The notes under the pieces: generated by a model
Told to the model about the DNA's origin: nothing
The model's input: only the letters and a program-made list of their open reading frames with translations
Databases searched by the model: none
NCBI GenBank assembly: GCA_019119555.1
Contig: DWWU01000040.1
Coordinates: 1 to 42,984 of the forward strand
Direction of reading: 5' to 3'
DNA: 42,984 nt
From: Candidatus Fusicatenibacter intestinigallinarum
GTDB taxonomy: Bacteria > Bacillota > Clostridia > Lachnospirales > Lachnospiraceae
Translations under genes and position numbers: made by a program
Shown here: one piece after another, positions 15,101 through 21,380 of the stretch
Position numbering within the stretch: the stretch's first letter is position 1
Layout of the letters: each line of letters starts with the position of its first letter

Positions 15101-16226
15101 CCAGCTCTGACGCGGAAGCTTCCAGTTCCGCTTTGCCGCTGATCAGCTGCTGTTCCTTCTCATTGAGAAGCGCTTCCGCATCGGCGATCTGGCGTTCACC
15201 GTCCTGAAGCTGTGCCTGACCACTGTTCAGTTCCGCCTCGTTGGCGGCAATCTGATCCCTTGCGTCCGCCATCTGCTGTTCCCGGGAAGCAATCTCCTCC
15301 TCACCGTCCTGAAGCTCCTGCTCGCCGTCTGCAATCGCAGTCTTCGCATCCTCAAGCTGCTGTTCGCCGTCCGCAATCTGGTCCCACGCATCCTGGAGCT
15401 CCTGTTCCGCATCCGTCACTTCCTGCCTTGCATCCTCAAGCTCCTTCTGTCCATCCTGGTAAATGGTCTCATATCTTCTGTCGCAGGCGTCGCCGGCGAT
15501 ATCTTCCAGCCGCCCGATCACATCTGCGATTTTCTGTTCATACTCGGTGCTGAAGCTGTCCAGTTCACTGGCGCCTTCCACCTGAACGTAAGCTTCCGTA
15601 TAAACATCACTCTGCTTAAACACCTCCGGCAGCACGACCAGAAACGCATCCATGCTTCCGTCCCCGACCATTCCGGTTCCGCGGTCCATTTCCATATAGT
15701 AGGGGAGCGTACCGCTGCCGACGATCGTGTACGTCTCCTCCTTCAACGTTTCCGAAAGAGCCTCCGAGCTTCCCGATTCCAGCGTCACCGTGTCTCCGAT
15801 CCCACATCCGGTCTGCTGCAGATAAAGATCATCCGCCAGACATTCGTTGGCCTTTTCCGGCAGTCTTCCCTCCGTCAGATTGATCTGATTGACATCCTCC
15901 GTCAGACCGATCACCTTCAGGGCAAACTCCATATCGCTCTGGGAATTCAAAACTTCCGCCGTGTATCCCCCGGTGACGGCTTTCACGCCGTCTGTGTTCC
16001 GCATATCCTCAAGGTCATCCTCCGTCAGTCCCAATGAGCTGATGACTTTGATATCCATAAAATTCACATCGTCATAGTATGTATCCGCCGACTGCCGCAT
16101 ATCATTTTTGCTGGAACGGATCCCGGAAAAGAACGCCGCACCCAGCATGACGATAAATAATACCGAGAGAAAACGGCCCTTGTTTCTGCCGATTTCCCGA
16201 AAAAGATCACGTTGAAATGCTTTCAT
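12159..16226 (-). CDS. ABC transporter permease, FtsX/MacB type, with a giant extracytoplasmic coiled coil
   Basis: A 1355-residue membrane protein. An N-terminal membrane helix (about 18-38) is followed by a MacB-like periplasmic-core domain. Then comes a coiled coil of about 550 residues (about 245-800), rich in Gln, Glu and Ala, with heptads such as QLEEGKTQLEAGRAELE. A first FtsX bundle lies near 815-960 (TLKALGYRDGAI). A second core domain and a second FtsX bundle (ELATLKVLGFYDMEV) end the protein. Part of the coil is a 14-residue tandem repeat. AAGGTGAG precedes the ATG. The ATPase partner is 11 nt upstream. The family couples ATP hydrolysis outside-to-inside to extrusion or to mechanotransmission; the substrate is unknown. 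Likely controlled by the divergent TetR. Confidence 0.9.
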   Translation of the reverse strand: MKAFQRDLFREIGRNKGRFLSVLFIVMLGAAFFSGIRSSKNDMRQSADTYYDDVNFMDIKVISSLGLTEDDLEDMRNTDGVKAVTGGYTAEVLNSQSDMEFALKVIGLTEDVNQINLTEGRLPEKANECLADDLYLQQTGCGIGDTVTLESGSSEALSETLKEETYTIVGSGTLPYYMEMDRGTGMVGDGSMDAFLVVLPEVFKQSDVYTEAYVQVEGASELDSFSTEYEQKIADVIGRLEDIAGDACDRRYETIYQDGQKELEDARQEVTDAEQELQDAWDQIADGEQQLEDAKTAIADGEQELQDGEEEIASREQQMADARDQIAANEAELNSGQAQLQDGERQIADAEALLNEKEQQLISGKAELEASASELEAGRSQLEEQQATLDSGKAQIQEWTQQLEAAKAQTEASAQELEASKTELETKAQELEASKAELEAKAQELETGKAQLEEGKTQLEAGRAELETNRQAAEQGRATLEEGRPVYEAAKASLQQAESGIEGLRGQISAKEEEIRKMEEELAQTGQETSPEYEALLAEKAQLETQLADLETQAEAARAGISEFESGEAQVQEAEALVAAGEQKLAETEQTLKELEAALQSGETQLEEGRRQLADGEAQLEAARQQISAGEAQMEAARQQIADGETQLEAARQQTALGEAELEAYRGQIADGEAQMEAARRQIADGEAQIGQGRQELESQKAVLEQSRQQIVSGAAQIADAKSQLADGEAQIADARKTLEDAAAELADGRAQLEEKEQELADAKQEYEDAYAKAQPELADARQQIADGEQELADLAVPQWYVTDRDDITSAKGFADDSQRIDNLGQVFPLMFFLVAALISLTTMTRMVEEQRQQIGTLKALGYRDGAIALRYFSYAMMSTVTGAVIGVVIGEKLFPWVIMNAYGMLYLGLPEYLTPLNFEQGALAIVASMACTGLATLFACKRELSAKPAELMRPEPPKNGRRVLLERVTILWKHLNFTGKSTIRNLFRYKKRFFMTVIGIGGCMGLMLVGFGLQDSITAIAKNQFVELFTYQASVIVNSDSDEEKTAVLEQAQDFDGMERTLEMFAQNVVLTAGDESMDAILEVPQDASIVDEFFTFRDRVSKESYDFPKDGIAVSEKTAKMLGVSVGDTILVGEENEEGFEVKISIIIENYVQHYIFMDPALYQATWGEAPDYNQILMKYEDISDEYEESLGQMLMNQRGVVGVTFVSDLEAEIDDMLQALNIVIVVLIVSAGLLAFVVLYNLNNINITERKRELATLKVLGFYDMEVAEYVYRENVILTILGIVAGMGIGMVLHQYIIQTVEVDMMMFGRTIFPRSYLYSGLLTLVFSMFVNYMMYYRLKKIDMIESLKSVE
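14160..14402 (-). repeat. 42-bp coding tandem repeats (14-residue units) in the permease
   Basis: Successive units of the form QQIADGEAQMEAAR are visible five times in a row with a few substitutions (QQISAGEAQMEAAR, QQTALGEAELEAYR and similar). Fourteen residues equal two heptads, so gain or loss of units keeps the coiled coil in register. A second set (ELEASKAELEAKAQ) occurs at about 14870-14985. Confidence 0.75.
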
Positions 16227-16237
16227 TTTCTCTCACC

Positions 16238-16942
16238 TTACCATTCAATCTGTTCCACCGGCGTCGGATTTCCGTTCAGTTCCATCCCTGTCACTTTTCC
16301 GTTTCTGATCTGTATCACTCTGTCCGCCATCGGCATCAGCGCCGTATTGTGGGTGATAACGATCACCGTCATTCCTTTTTTCCGGCAGGTATCCTGAAGC
16401 AGTTTCAGAATCGCTTTACCGGTTACGTAATCTAGGGCTCCTGTAGGCTCGTCGCAGAGCAGAAGCTTCGGATTCTTCGCCAGCGCTCTTGCGATCGCCA
16501 CACGCTGCTGTTCTCCTCCGGAGAGCTGAGCGGGAAAGTTGTTCATGCGCTTCCCCAGCCCGACTTCCTCCAGCACCTCCCCGGCGTCCAGAGGATCTTT
16601 GCAGATCTGAAGAGCCAGCTCCACATTTTCCAGAGCCGTCAGGTTCTGCATCAGGTTATAAAACTGAAACACAAAGCCAATGTCTTCCCGGCGGTACTGC
16701 ACCAGTTTTTTCCCTTTCAGCGCCGTGATATCCTCCCCGTCCACAAAAACCTTTCCGCCTGTGGCGGTGTCCATTCCTCCGAGAATATTCAGTACTGTCG
16801 TCTTTCCGGCACCGCTGGGCCCTACAATAACCACAAATTCACCTTTCTGTATCTCAAAAGTGATCCCATCCGCCGCTTTGATGGATACCTCCCCCATTTT
16901 GTACACTTTTGTGACATCCTTCATTTCTACATAGCCTGCCAT
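16238..16942 (-). CDS. ABC transporter ATP-binding protein (LolD/MacB-type)
   Basis: A 234-residue ATPase. The start is the ATG at 16942 after GGAGG; the longer frame to 17038 runs into a dispersed repeat. It shows Walker [10 protein letters not shown] near residue 40, the Q-loop VFQFYNL, signature [15 protein letters not shown] near 143, Walker [13 protein letters not shown] and the switch ITHN. The 'EPTGALD' form is typical of FtsX-partner ATPases. It stands 11 nt before the giant permease, with which it forms one transporter. Confidence 0.95.
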   Translation of the reverse strand: MAGYVEMKDVTKVYKMGEVSIKAADGITFEIQKGEFVVIVGPSGAGKTTVLNILGGMDTATGGKVFVDGEDITALKGKKLVQYRREDIGFVFQFYNLMQNLTALENVELALQICKDPLDAGEVLEEVGLGKRMNNFPAQLSGGEQQRVAIARALAKNPKLLLCDEPTGALDYVTGKAILKLLQDTCRKKGMTVIVITHNTALMPMADRVIQIRNGKVTGMELNGNPTPVEQIEW

Positions 16943-16968
16943 ATGATTCCTCCATAGGATCCAATTGG

Positions 16969-17013
16969 GCAGCCATCCGTTCAGTAAATGCACAGACCTG
17001 GCTGCACTGTAAC
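16969..17013 (-). repeat. Long-form dispersed repeat, partly decayed
   Basis: On the minus strand it reads GTTACAGTGCAGCCAGGTCT then GTGCATTTACTGAACGGATG. The left hairpin arm is intact and the right one lost. It lies between the ATPase start and the shared promoter region with the TetR gene. Confidence 0.7.
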
Positions 17014-17041
17014 CAATTGTTTCTGTTTTGTTAAACACATG

Positions 17042-17070
17042 TTGAATATCTTACACTTGTATATTATAAT
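17042..17070 (+). promoter_or_regulatory. Promoter of the TetR gene, overlapping the divergent transporter promoter
   Basis: TTGAAT (17042-17047), a 17-base spacer and TATAAT (17065-17070) read toward the TetR gene. The same AT-rich core also gives TATAAT on the minus strand (17062-17067 region) with TTGTAT upstream at poorer spacing, so both promoters may overlap. That would let one repressor block both. Confidence 0.6.
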
Positions 17071-17152
17071 AAAACCAGACAGAATACAATGGTTAAATCT
17101 TTTCTGATCTGTCTGTTTTTCAACACTCAGGGAAAGAAATGTCTAAAAATAT

Positions 17153-17179
17153 TGCAGCAGCTCAGCCAGAACTGCTGCA
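17153..17179. promoter_or_regulatory. TGCAGCAG/CTGCTGCA inverted repeat in the TetR leader
   Basis: Exact 8-bp arms (17153-17160 and 17172-17179) with an 11-base centre lie between the TetR promoter and its start. It could be a TetR operator, or a GC-variant of the dispersed repeat, since the centre reads CTCAGCCAGA. Confidence 0.4.
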
Positions 17180-17205
17180 GAATATGCATGATGGGGGAAT
17201 TTTTC

Positions 17206-17796
17206 ATGAATGGTACAAAGTCTTTGGACAGAAGAACGAAATATTCGATGGAAGCAATCAGAAACGCTCTGTTCGCTCTGCTGGAAGAAAAGGAACTGTC
17301 CGCCGTCACGGTTACGGATGTCTGCCGCCTTGCGGATGTGAACCGGGGAACATTTTACCGCTATTTCAAGGATGTTCCCGATCTCTTTTCTCATATTGAA
17401 GACGAATTTATCGCCAGTTTTCAGGAAGTTCTTCTCTCCGTCAATGATATGACCTCCTATTACCGGTCCATTCTTCTTACGATCAAAGAAAACAGCTCCC
17501 TGATCCGGTTCCTTCTGAACAGCAACAGCACTTCTCATATTATCGAGAAACTGATGCTGCACCACAAAAATTTTCTTCTGGACATCCTGAACTCCCGCTG
17601 TCCGCACGTTCCCAGGCAGGAGGTGGAGTATATCTTTGAATATATTCTGGGAGGATTTATTTATTACATCGGGAAATGGTTTTCAGAAAACATGGTGCTC
17701 CCTCTGGATACCATGGAAAGAAATCTCAGCCTGATGACAGAATCGATTCTTAACGTATACGCCAATGCAGAATACCGCAGCAGTTCATCCGTCTGA
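17206..17796 (+). CDS. TetR/AcrR-family regulator
   Basis: A 196-residue repressor starting at the ATG at 17206 with GGGGGA 7 nt upstream; the earlier frame from 17089 lacks a site. The N-terminal helix-turn-helix includes AVTVTDVCRLADVNRGTFYRYFKD (recognition helix VNRGTFYRYF) at about residues 28-50. The C-terminal ligand domain is helical and ends with a membrane-protein-like IFEYILGGFIYYIGKWF stretch typical of TetR_C_7-like domains. It is divergent from the ATPase-permease pair and probably represses it. The last five residues (SSSSV) and the TGA stop are encoded inside the terminator palindrome at 17775-17806. Confidence 0.9.
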   Translation: MNGTKSLDRRTKYSMEAIRNALFALLEEKELSAVTVTDVCRLADVNRGTFYRYFKDVPDLFSHIEDEFIASFQEVLLSVNDMTSYYRSILLTIKENSSLIRFLLNSNSTSHIIEKLMLHHKNFLLDILNSRCPHVPRQEVEYIFEYILGGFIYYIGKWFSENMVLPLDTMERNLSLMTESILNVYANAEYRSSSSV

Positions 17797-17818
17797 ACTG
17801 CTGCGGCATTTCTTTCTG
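17775..17818 (+). terminator. TetR terminator made of a repeat-like palindrome
   Basis: CCGCAGCAGTTCA (17775-17787) and TGAACTGCTGCGG (17794-17806) form a perfect 13-bp stem, followed by a T-rich tail. The inner part (CAGTTCA/TGAACTG) matches the dispersed palindrome. The TetR stop codon TGA is at 17794-17796, within the right arm. Confidence 0.8.
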
Positions 17819-17835
17819 CTCTGTCAGAGAAACGG

Positions 17836-18114
17836 TCAGTCATTATCCGGGAGAAGCTTGATGCGCACCATGATATTGCGGATAAATTCACCCTCCCGCA
17901 GCTCCAGCTCATCCGGTGAGCTCGCCGCCGGGATATCACAGTCGTCCTCTTCCATCTCCGACCAGATCCAGTTGTAGGCAGCGTCGGATGCGTTATCCAG
18001 CGCATCCTCCAGATCAGGCCCCTCCGTTTCACAGCATGCCAGATCGGGAAATGTTACACGATATCCTTTTTCGTCCTCTTTCGGGGAGAATATTGCAGGA
18101 TAAATAAATGTCAT
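17836..18114 (-). CDS. HicB-family protein (orphan antitoxin-like)
   Basis: A 92-residue protein with AAAGGAG 9 nt before the ATG. It has the HicB fold signature: an N-terminal strand (YPAIFSPKEDEKGYRVTFPDLACCETEG) and a helix ALDNASDAAYNWI. The C-terminus is short and basic but shows no clear added ribbon-helix-helix. HicB proteins usually neutralise a HicA mRNA-cleaving toxin. No HicA-like frame (about 60 residues with a GSH motif) is found on either side, so this may be a solitary regulator. It converges on the TetR gene. Confidence 0.75.
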   Translation of the reverse strand: MTFIYPAIFSPKEDEKGYRVTFPDLACCETEGPDLEDALDNASDAAYNWIWSEMEEDDCDIPAASSPDELELREGEFIRNIMVRIKLLPDND

Positions 18115-18153
18115 AATTGTTTTCTCCTTTAATCCTTCGGAACTGCAATGTAA

Positions 18154-18666
18154 TTACTTCTCTGCGGCATAAGCGTCCAGAATCTCCGCCATATACATGA
18201 AATGGAAATCCTTCTCCGGATACCACCGGTCAATCTCTTCCTTCGCAAGGAAGCACTCCGGCTTCATTTCCTGAACGTACAGCTTTCTGCACACAAGAAC
18301 CAGCGACGCCTCTTCAAATGCCGGATGTCCGTCGATTTCCGTCACATGAAGGCCTGACTTTTCAATCTTGTCCGGCTGATCTTTTCCCGAAACAGAGCCG
18401 AGCAGTCCCATTGCCTTTTTCTCTCCGCCTCCGAAAAAGGAAAGCGTAAAAGTCTCCGACGCGTCCACAAACTCTTTTGTATATCTCTGCGGGCGAAGAT
18501 ACACGGTAGCCACCGTCTTGCCCCACATGATGCCCATCGCGCCCCAGGACGCCGTCATCGTATTGACCTTCCCGTCCTTTTCCGCAGTGACCAGCATCCA
18601 TTCATCACCAATCATACGAAATACATTTCTGTCCAGATCTTTTACTGATATTTTCTTCCAGTTCAT
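18154..18666 (-). CDS. Flavin reductase family protein (FMN-binding split barrel)
   Basis: A 170-residue cytoplasmic protein, with GGAGGAATGGACA before the ATG at 18666. The N-terminal half matches the flavin-reductase-like barrel: MLVTAEKDGKVNTMTASWGA (strand-turn with the FMN phosphate contacts), then YLRPQRYTKEFV and FTLSFFGGGEKK. The C-terminal half holds a second strand set ending FHFMYMAEIL. Such proteins bind FMN and reduce flavins or act in electron transfer; the partner is unknown. It lies 39 nt before the HicB gene and may share its transcript. Confidence 0.85.
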   Translation of the reverse strand: MNWKKISVKDLDRNVFRMIGDEWMLVTAEKDGKVNTMTASWGAMGIMWGKTVATVYLRPQRYTKEFVDASETFTLSFFGGGEKKAMGLLGSVSGKDQPDKIEKSGLHVTEIDGHPAFEEASLVLVCRKLYVQEMKPECFLAKEEIDRWYPEKDFHFMYMAEILDAYAAEK

Positions 18667-18702
18667 TGTCCATTCCTCCGTAATCGTTCCGCCAGTTCAA
18701 TT

Positions 18703-18762
18703 GTTGCAGTTCAGCCAGGTCTGTGCATTTACTGCACAGGCCGTATGAAAACATAGTGCCTG
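18703..18762 (+). repeat. Long-form dispersed repeat
   Basis: It reads GTTGCAGTTCAGCCA, then hairpin GGTCTGTGCA (18719-18728) with TGCACAGGCC (18734-18743), then GTATGAAAACATAG. One pair in the stem is a compensable G/T. It fills the gap between the flavin reductase and spmA, exactly at one edge of the block that separates spmA from spmB. Confidence 0.85.
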
Positions 18763-18828
18763 CCACAGCTATTATTATATGCCACTCTCCCGGGAATTTC
18801 AACGCTCTCCTGTGCGGGAATCTCCTCC

Positions 18829-19437
18829 TCAGACGCCCCGGTCCATCATTTTGCAGAACAGAATTCCCGCCAGGGTACTGACCGCCGTCGCGGCGATCGC
18901 AGGCCCGACAATGGCCACAGGATTCACGCTCCCGTACTGCCCCCGGTAGGCGATCACGTTGACGGGAATCAGCTGCAGAGAAGAAATATTTACGATGAGA
19001 AACGTACACATCTCATTGCTGGCAATTCCCTTCTTTCTCACCGGACCGGAAGCCTTTCCGCTTCTCCGGTCATCCTCCAGCCGTTCCAGTTCTTCCATCG
19101 CCTTCAGTCCCGCCGGAGTCGCAGCCGCGCCCAGTCCGAAAAAATTTGCAATCATATTGACGGAAATCGCCTCCAGCGCCGGATGTCCCCCGGGGACACG
19201 GGGAAACAGGAACCGCAGCAAAGGCTGAATCTTTTTCGTGATCCAGTCAATGATCCCCGCTCCGGACGCAATTTCCAGCAGCCCCGACCACATGGCGGTC
19301 ACACCAAGCAGACCGATCGCCAGCGTCACCGCCTCCTTTGACGCATTGATCGCTCCGTTTGTTACCTCCTCCAGATTTCCGGTCAGCGCTCCGTAAACAA
19401 TACCGGCTATCAGCATTCCGCCCCAAAGATAATTCAT
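18829..19437 (-). CDS. spmA: Spore maturation protein A
   Basis: A 202-residue membrane protein. I start it at the ATG at 19437 (MNYLWGGMLIAG), the usual SpmA beginning; an upstream ATG at 19497 has no binding site. Features are an N-terminal membrane helix, the gate-like stretch AINASKEAVTLAIGLLGVTAMWSG, a conserved NMIANFFGLGAAATPAGLKAM segment near residue 90, and hydrophobic C-terminal helices. With SpmB it functions in spore-core dehydration. It follows rsmI by 150 bases holding a 20-bp palindrome. Its normal neighbour spmB is 6.8 kb downstream. Confidence 0.9.
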   Translation of the reverse strand: MNYLWGGMLIAGIVYGALTGNLEEVTNGAINASKEAVTLAIGLLGVTAMWSGLLEIASGAGIIDWITKKIQPLLRFLFPRVPGGHPALEAISVNMIANFFGLGAAATPAGLKAMEELERLEDDRRSGKASGPVRKKGIASNEMCTFLIVNISSLQLIPVNVIAYRGQYGSVNPVAIVGPAIAATAVSTLAGILFCKMMDRGV

Positions 19438-19558
19438 TCCGGCCGCCCTTTCCTTTTTCCGCGGGATCCGCAGAAAAACGCACAACCTTTTTTTCATTCT
19501 ATGAGACGCTGCAGAAATTCATTCGCACGCTCTGCACACATCAGAAAACCGCCCGTTA

Positions 19559-19578
19559 CCGTTCCGCCGGCGGAACGG
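19559..19578 (-). terminator. Perfect 20-bp palindrome between rsmI and spmA
   Basis: CCGTTCCGCC/GGCGGAACGG is an uninterrupted palindrome 8 bases after the rsmI stop. On the minus strand it is followed, after nine bases, by a short GGTTTTC run. It could be a partial terminator that lowers read-through into spmA. The surrounding 19438-19586 has no gene. Confidence 0.5.
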
Positions 19579-19586
19579 CTGCCACG

Positions 19587-20432
19587 TTATTTCTGATCCA
19601 CAAGATACTGATAGACGTCCCGCTTTTTCATTCCCCGGTCCTTCGCCACCAGCTTCATCGCTTCCTTCCGGTCGATCCCCTGATCCTCGTACCGCTTCAT
19701 ATGCTCTTCGATGGAAATCTGATCCCAGGCGGCCTGGGCTTCCGCCTCCAGTTCTTTCCGGCTTCTTCCCTCCAGAACCAGCACGCATTCCCCTCTCGGC
19801 TCCGTCTCCCGGTAGTGCTCCACCGCCTCCTGCAATGTCGTCAGAAAGGCCGTCTCATGCTTCTTTGTCAGTTCCCGGCACACAGTCAGCCTGCGGTTTC
19901 CCAGGGTTTCCAGGAGCTCCTCCAACGTCCGCACCAGACGGTGGGGCGCCTCGTAAATCAGGATGGTTCTGGTCTCCGTCTGCAGCTCCTTCAGAATCTG
20001 CTGCCGCTCCTTCTTTTCCGCAGGCAGAAACGCCTCAAAACAGAATCTCCTGGTAGAAAGGCCGGACAGGGTCAGTGCAGTCACACAGGCGCAGGCCCCC
20101 GGCAGAGACGTCACTTCCACGCCGGCTTCATAGGCCATCTTTACCAGTTCTTCTCCCGGGTCGGAAATTCCCGGCATCCCCGCATCGGTGATCAGCGCGA
20201 TATTCTTTCCCTCCTGCAGCTGTCCGATCAGATACCGGCCCTTGTCGATTTTATTATATTCATGATAGCTGGTCATCGGCGTATGAATCTCAAAATGATT
20301 CAGCAGCCGGATACTGTTTCTCGTATCCTCGGCAGCAATCAGATCCACTTCCTTCAGGGTCCGGATGACCCGGAAGGTCATATCCTCCAGATTTCCGATG
20401 GGCGTCGCACACAGATACAGTTTTCCCGCCAT
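19587..20432 (-). CDS. rsmI: 16S rRNA (cytidine-1402-2'-O)-methyltransferase
   Basis: A 281-residue SAM-dependent enzyme that 2'-O-methylates C1402 of 16S rRNA. AGGAGGAAGCT precedes the ATG at 20432. It shows the family start GKLYLCATPIGNLEDMTFR, the substrate motif AEDTRNSIRLLNHF, the SAM-binding ALITDAGMPGISDPG loop, SLPGACACVTAL and the late FCFEAFLP motif, then a C-terminal helical domain ending KKRDVYQYLVDQK. Length is normal. It follows the tRNA methyltransferase gene by 33 bases, matching the yabB-yabC order in Bacillus. Confidence 0.95.
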   Translation of the reverse strand: MAGKLYLCATPIGNLEDMTFRVIRTLKEVDLIAAEDTRNSIRLLNHFEIHTPMTSYHEYNKIDKGRYLIGQLQEGKNIALITDAGMPGISDPGEELVKMAYEAGVEVTSLPGACACVTALTLSGLSTRRFCFEAFLPAEKKERQQILKELQTETRTILIYEAPHRLVRTLEELLETLGNRRLTVCRELTKKHETAFLTTLQEAVEHYRETEPRGECVLVLEGRSRKELEAEAQAAWDQISIEEHMKRYEDQGIDRKEAMKLVAKDRGMKKRDVYQYLVDQK

Positions 20433-20465
20433 AGCTTCCTCCTGTTTTTCTTTCATATTCGGCGG

Positions 20466-21239
20466 CTATCTCCCGTCGCCGTAAAGGATCCGGATATCTT
20501 CCGTGTAAACGCCGGGTTTCTCATATACGATCAGCGGCTTTTCCACAGTGATCCGGGGCTTTCCGCCTCTGACCGCCTCCAGCAGAACCAGGTTCGGCTC
20601 CTTGTCCGCGAACGGACAGACCAGCTGCATCCGCTTCGGCTCCAGCTGATACTGCTTCAGGACGAAGATAATCTCTGCCAGACGGAACGGACGATGTACC
20701 AGGTAAAACCGCCCTCCCGGCCTCAGAACCCTCGCCGCCGCCTTTACAATATCCTCAAAGCTGCAAAGCACCTCGTGCCTGGCGATCATCTTCGCCCGGT
20801 TCACGTTGGTCAGTCCGTGGTTTCCGGTCATATACGGCGGATTGCAGGTGACAACGTCAAAGGAAGAAGCCGAAAAGTATTCCTCCGACCGGCAGACATC
20901 GCCTTCCACGATCTCAATCCATTCCTCCAGATGATTATATTTCACACTTCTCATGGCCATATCCGCACTCTCATGCTGAATCTCCAGACCGGTGAAATGC
21001 TGTCCCCGGGTCTTCGCCTTGAGAAGAATCGGCACAATGCCGGACCCGGTACAGAAATCCAGCGCCCGTTCCCCTTCCTTCACCCTTGCATAGGAAGCCA
21101 GCAATACCGCGTCAATTCCATAGCAGAACTGCTCCGGATTCTGTATCATCCAGTAACCGTTCTGCAGATCATCCAGCCGCTCCCCCGTCCGGATCAGTTC
21201 TTCTCTCTGTCTTTTTTCTTCGTTATTCTCTGTCTTCAT
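20466..21239 (-). CDS. tRNA1(Val) (adenine-37-N6)-methyltransferase-like protein
   Basis: A 257-residue class I SAM methyltransferase (TrmN6/YabB family). The ATG at 21239 has GGAGG upstream. Visible motifs: the upstream YGIDAVLLASYA substrate segment, SAM motif LDFCTGSGIVPILL near residue 62, GLEIQ, and the catalytic NPPY near 133 that marks N6-adenine transfer. It is co-directional with rsmI and yaaT, but a strong hairpin (21266-21347) precedes it and may attenuate read-through from yaaT. Confidence 0.9.
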   Translation of the reverse strand: MKTENNEEKRQREELIRTGERLDDLQNGYWMIQNPEQFCYGIDAVLLASYARVKEGERALDFCTGSGIVPILLKAKTRGQHFTGLEIQHESADMAMRSVKYNHLEEWIEIVEGDVCRSEEYFSASSFDVVTCNPPYMTGNHGLTNVNRAKMIARHEVLCSFEDIVKAAARVLRPGGRFYLVHRPFRLAEIIFVLKQYQLEPKRMQLVCPFADKEPNLVLLEAVRGGKPRITVEKPLIVYEKPGVYTEDIRILYGDGR

Positions 21240-21258
21240 CTGCTTTCCTCCATCACAC

Positions 21259-21347
21259 AAAAAAACGAAAAAGCCGCAAGACAGATTCTCCTCTCTGCCG
21301 CCGGAACCGCCCGGCAGCAGAATAAGAGCAGCGTTCTGTTCTGCGGC
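21259..21347 (-). terminator. Composite hairpin terminator/attenuator between yaaT and the tRNA methyltransferase gene
   Basis: The outer stem GCCGCA (21273-21278) pairs with TGCGGC (21342-21347), continued by ACAGA/TCTGT. An inner hairpin CTGCCG/CGGCAG (21295-21317) sits in the loop. On the minus strand the stem is followed by TTTTTCG and then seven more T. This is a good terminator in the middle of an apparent operon. Confidence 0.65.
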
Positions 21348-21380
21348 AGTCAGTCACAGGAACCGATACAGATCCCCTTC

